A DNA stretch of 5,821 nt, taken from contig QFQM01000264.1 in NCBI GenBank assembly GCA_003243255.1, forward strand, positions 1-5,821, read 5' to 3'. Every line of letters begins with the position of its first letter. Position 1 is the first letter of the stretch. The stretch is from Flavobacterium psychrophilum. GTDB taxonomy: Bacteria > Bacteroidota > Bacteroidia > Flavobacteriales > Flavobacteriaceae. The notes under the pieces were generated by a model that saw only the letters and a program-made list of their open reading frames with translations, was not told the origin of the DNA and ran no database searches. A program made the position numbers and the translations under genes. Positions 2,976 through 5,821 of this stretch are shown in pieces.

Positions 2976-5741
2976 ATGGACGTTGCAACTCCTTGGCATG
3001 AAGTATATCCGAAGCTTGCTCGTTTATTGTACAACTTCTACCTTGAAGTGGAAGATCCCGGACCAGCACTATTTAGATTGTTCCAAGATGATGAAGGCTA
3101 TTTAAGAGATAATCAGTGGTTTGATAAGGCAGGTTATGAAAGCCTTGATCCTATTCAGGTTTTTGCCAGCCTGAACAGTAATAAGATACGACCAGGCCTA
3201 CGTATGGCCAGAATTCAGCATTGTTTTAGGTTGCTAATGCTTCCCTCTTCAGAGATGTACGTTCCTGGCGAAATTGATTTTTCTGGTTGCCCCGCACCAG
3301 TTGCAGTGCATATATTGAATTTTCGTCCACCGGCGGTACAAAAGGAGATATGGGCGTTTTTTGCAGATGTCATGATACGTCGGCAGGATGCGTTAGAGGA
3401 AGGCCTATTTCATCAAGTAGCCGACTGGGATGGAATAAGAGAGGTTTCTTTAACAATCTTTTTGTTTTGGATTTTTCCCCGACATTTTTTGCCTTTGGAC
3501 AAGAATACCCTTGGCCTACTGGCAGACAATGGCAGAGTAGCTGAAAAATTTATTGCTTCCTATGAAGTTTATCGAGGGCTTATTCCTGTGCAGGATACTG
3601 ACCTATATATTCTGCTGGCAAAGCTGGCTGTAGGAAGCAGCCTAAATCTCCCTGATGATCAGGTTCCCCGAAAGGTTAAGCGCTATTTATCTGCTGGTTC
3701 TGGTAGCGAGGCGATCACTGAAAATACCGGATTCAGGCTGCTGGCCATTAAGCCTCTAATGGACTGTAATAAAAACTTGCTGAAGGTGTTGGAAGAAGAG
3801 CGATATTACTCGTTCTGCGATGCCTATCATATAGTGGGTAATAGTGAGGTGATTTATTATGAATCAACCGAAGATCACGATCTGCATGCTTTATCAGAAA
3901 GCTTTCCGGTATATGTGAGTGCCATAGTAGGTAAGAATGGCGCCGGCAAAAGCACCCTTGTAGAATTGTTGCTGGCCGTTATCAACAATATTGCTTGGAT
4001 AAAAGCTAAGCAAGGGGATCTGGAAGATTTCAATACGGAAGAGGAGCAGCTTGTTCCGGGCATAAAGGTCGACTTGTTCTTTAAAATGTATACAGTATTC
4101 CGGTTAAGGTTAGAACACAATGCCGTCACCTTGTGGCGGTATAATCAGCAGGATAACCAGTTTCTACGACCAGAGGAAATCAACTTCAACCGGTTTCCCT
4201 TGGACAGCTTGTTTTATACTATCCTGGTCAATTATTCTCAATATGCATTGAACGAAAAGCATACTAGTAGAGGATGGCTAAAGCAATTGTTCCATAAAAA
4301 CGATGCTTACCAAGTGCCGATGGTTATTGATCCTTTCCGAGAAGCAGGGAATATCGATGTGAACAGGCAAGAGTCTCTGGCTAAGGCCCGGCTCGTGGCC
4401 AACTTGCTGGAGTTCCGGGGGCTAGATCTCCAAGCTAACGAAGAAGCTCTGAAGATCACTGATTACCTCTATGCAAAGCGCTTGCGATTATCGTTGGACC
4501 AGGATAAAATAAAGTACGTATACAACACAGAAAAAATACAAAAAACACTGGAAGAGATTGAAGGATACGAGGACACACTTTTGCTGTTTTTAGACATTTT
4601 TGATGTCCCGCCGAATGTGCTCCAACATCTAGGGAGAGGGGACGTAATAGATGCTGCACTTCGTTATATTTTTAAAAAATTACTGGATATTGCTTCTACT
4701 TATAGTCTTTACCGGGTTTATCTGGAGGCGGATGAGGAGTTAGAAGAATTATCGTTACGGGATGTAAATACCTATTTTAAACTGCTTTTAGATGAAACCT
4801 CCCATATCACTTTTAAGCTCAGACAGGCGGTCAACTATCTTAAGTACCACCATTTACCTCGTGAACAATCTTTTGAGGTTGACATGGAAGAGTTATCTCT
4901 TGAGATCAACCGTACCCGCAAGTTGGATGAAGACCTTCGTATCATAGATTTGATTCCGCCCCCTTTTTTTCAGACAGATATCCGGTTAATGCCTGCTGCT
5001 GAACATATAACAGACGAAAGGTCGGTCTTTTTCTCGGATTTGAGCTCAGGAGAGAAGCAACAGCTATATTCAATCCATGCGCTTTTGTACCATTTAAGGA
5101 ACATTGATTCGGGCCGTGGTAGTGAATATGAGCGGATCAAATACCGTTTTGTTCATATCATGTTAGAAGAGATCGAATTGTACTTTCATCCAGAGCTTCA
5201 AAGAACATATCTACAAAGGCTGCTGGAGTCAATCGAACGGATTGAGCTTGAGTCCATCAGGAGTATCAATTTACTGTTTGTTACCCATTCCCCCTTCATT
5301 CTTTCGGATATTCCGAGTGGTTCCGTATTGTTTCTAAATCTGGATAAAGAACTTAAAAAAGGACTGCCATTGAAGGACAAGCCGGCTTCTTTTGGTGCCA
5401 ACATTCATGAATTACTGGCAGAAGGTTTTTTTATGGAAGATTCGATAGGGGCTTTTGCCCGGAAAAAAATATCTGCTATCGTTGAGTTTTATAACAGGGT
5501 AGTCAAGGCTGACCCAGAGACTGAGCCAGAAGTCATCCCTGCTTTGTTAAAAGAGTATAATAAAGCAAGAGAAACATTCCTATTTATAAAGAAAAATATA
5601 GGAGAAGATTACATACGTGGCATTATCGGTAATCACCTTTCTGAAATAGAAAGACGATTGCAGCTGAACCGATATCTTGATGAACAGATTGCTATGCTGA
5701 GGCAAGAGATTAATCAACTTGAAAAGAGAAAAAATGCTTAA
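2976..5741 (+). CDS. SMC/ABC-type AAA ATPase, candidate anti-phage defence protein
   Basis: A 921-residue protein with an in-frame TAA at 2964-2966, so the ATG at 2976 is the first available start. Residues 1-240 form a separate, aromatic-rich helical domain that I cannot assign; it includes FPRHFLPLDKNT (167-178). The ABC-type ATPase follows from about 250. Visible motifs are Walker A GKNGAGKST (319-327), a Q-loop-like NYSQYALNE (419-427), signature LSSGEKQQL (689-697), Walker B-like HIMLEEIELYFHPE (727-740) and H-loop LLFVTHSPFILSD (766-778). FGANIHELLAEGFFM (806-820) is a conserved-looking post-H-loop element. The tail (about 884-921) looks like a coiled coil. About 360 residues separate Walker A from the signature, with charged helical segments, as in SMC/OLD/PtuA-like ATPases. 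The Walker B Asp is replaced by Glu731, with Glu732 as the likely catalytic base. It overlaps the next gene by 8 bases. The ATPase call is firm; the defence role is inferred from family and layout. Confidence 0.88.
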   Translation: MDVATPWHEVYPKLARLLYNFYLEVEDPGPALFRLFQDDEGYLRDNQWFDKAGYESLDPIQVFASLNSNKIRPGLRMARIQHCFRLLMLPSSEMYVPGEIDFSGCPAPVAVHILNFRPPAVQKEIWAFFADVMIRRQDALEEGLFHQVADWDGIREVSLTIFLFWIFPRHFLPLDKNTLGLLADNGRVAEKFIASYEVYRGLIPVQDTDLYILLAKLAVGSSLNLPDDQVPRKVKRYLSAGSGSEAITENTGFRLLAIKPLMDCNKNLLKVLEEERYYSFCDAYHIVGNSEVIYYESTEDHDLHALSESFPVYVSAIVGKNGAGKSTLVELLLAVINNIAWIKAKQGDLEDFNTEEEQLVPGIKVDLFFKMYTVFRLRLEHNAVTLWRYNQQDNQFLRPEEINFNRFPLDSLFYTILVNYSQYALNEKHTSRGWLKQLFHKNDAYQVPMVIDPFREAGNIDVNRQESLAKARLVANLLEFRGLDLQANEEALKITDYLYAKRLRLSLDQDKIKYVYNTEKIQKTLEEIEGYEDTLLLFLDIFDVPPNVLQHLGRGDVIDAALRYIFKKLLDIASTYSLYRVYLEADEELEELSLRDVNTYFKLLLDETSHITFKLRQAVNYLKYHHLPREQSFEVDMEELSLEINRTRKLDEDLRIIDLIPPPFFQTDIRLMPAAEHITDERSVFFSDLSSGEKQQLYSIHALLYHLRNIDSGRGSEYERIKYRFVHIMLEEIELYFHPELQRTYLQRLLESIERIELESIRSINLLFVTHSPFILSDIPSGSVLFLNLDKELKKGLPLKDKPASFGANIHELLAEGFFMEDSIGAFARKKISAIVEFYNRVVKADPETEPEVIPALLKEYNKARETFLFIKKNIGEDYIRGIIGNHLSEIERRLQLNRYLDEQIAMLRQEINQLEKRKNA

Positions 5742-5821
5742 AATTAATTATCCCAAGGATCTTGTCAGTCTTCATCAAGACTACATTGATCTGCTTAAAA
5801 AGAATTTTGAGTCCCAGTCTT
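5734..5821 (+). CDS. Start of the gene coupled to the ATPase (cut by right edge)
   Basis: ATG at 5734 lies inside the 3' end of the ATPase gene, whose stop is at 5739-5741, an 8-base overlap in another frame. The frame stays open for 29 codons to the window edge: MLKINYPKDLVSLHQDYIDL and then LLKKNFES-like residues. This is a short basic strand followed by a helix. Such tight overlap points to translational coupling and a shared function, often with matched protein amounts. In Septu and retron-associated ATPase modules the second gene is an HNH nuclease, and some of those start with a similar M-x-K-I-N-x-P pattern. That likeness is from memory and too short to call. No catalytic residues lie in the visible part. 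Confidence 0.7.
   Translation, partial: MLKINYPKDLVSLHQDYIDLLKKNFESQS

Noticed and set aside
3287..3544. 85-codon ORF inside the ATPase gene
   Set aside because: It lies in another frame wholly within a well-supported coding sequence and shows no domain features.
1..5821. CRISPR array or complete insertion sequence
   Set aside because: No regularly spaced repeats longer than about 14 bases, no transposase and no terminal inverted repeats with target duplications were found.

Overview
The window looks like chromosomal DNA of a Bacteroidota bacterium, most like the Chitinophaga/Sphingobacteria side of the phylum. The reasons are leaders without Shine-Dalgarno sequences, matches to the phylum's -7 promoter box (TAnnTTTG) upstream of several starts, and proteins (DUF4268, DUF1801, small VOC proteins, a short RVK/ASRIGS-type hypothetical) that I associate with that group. 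The assignment comes from recall and composition, not from a search.

Left part (1-2600): a collection of small, probably accessory genes. A DUF4268 protein runs off the left edge on the minus strand. It is divergent from a two-gene run of VOC (glyoxalase-fold) proteins at 324-839 and 863-1255. The first VOC protein keeps a Gln/Glu/His/Glu metal-ligand set; the second appears to have lost it. A minus-strand hypothetical gene converges on the second VOC gene and overlaps its 3' end by about 70 bases. Its open frame continues upstream of its first ATG without any canonical start codon, so it may be a gene with a damaged start. A stretch of about 340 bases with no convincing gene follows, then a DUF1801 gene (2108-2527) closed by a clear intrinsic terminator (2577-2600).

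Middle (2601-2975): an AT-richer gene-free stretch. It holds a tRNA-3'-end-like segment, an imperfect hairpin and a wide inverted repeat just before the next gene. This may be a junction between the ordinary region and an acquired module.

Right part (2976-5821): a 921-residue SMC/ABC-type AAA ATPase with an N-terminal domain of about 240 residues that I cannot assign. Walker A, LSSGE signature, Walker B and H-loop are all present. Its last 8 bases overlap the start of another gene that leaves the window after 29 codons. Large stand-alone ATPases of this type translationally coupled to a small downstream gene are typical of phage-defence modules (Septu-like PtuA/PtuB, retron-associated ATPase/HNH pairs and similar). 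This is the most likely site of an interesting system, but the effector gene is cut off, so its type cannot be settled from this window.
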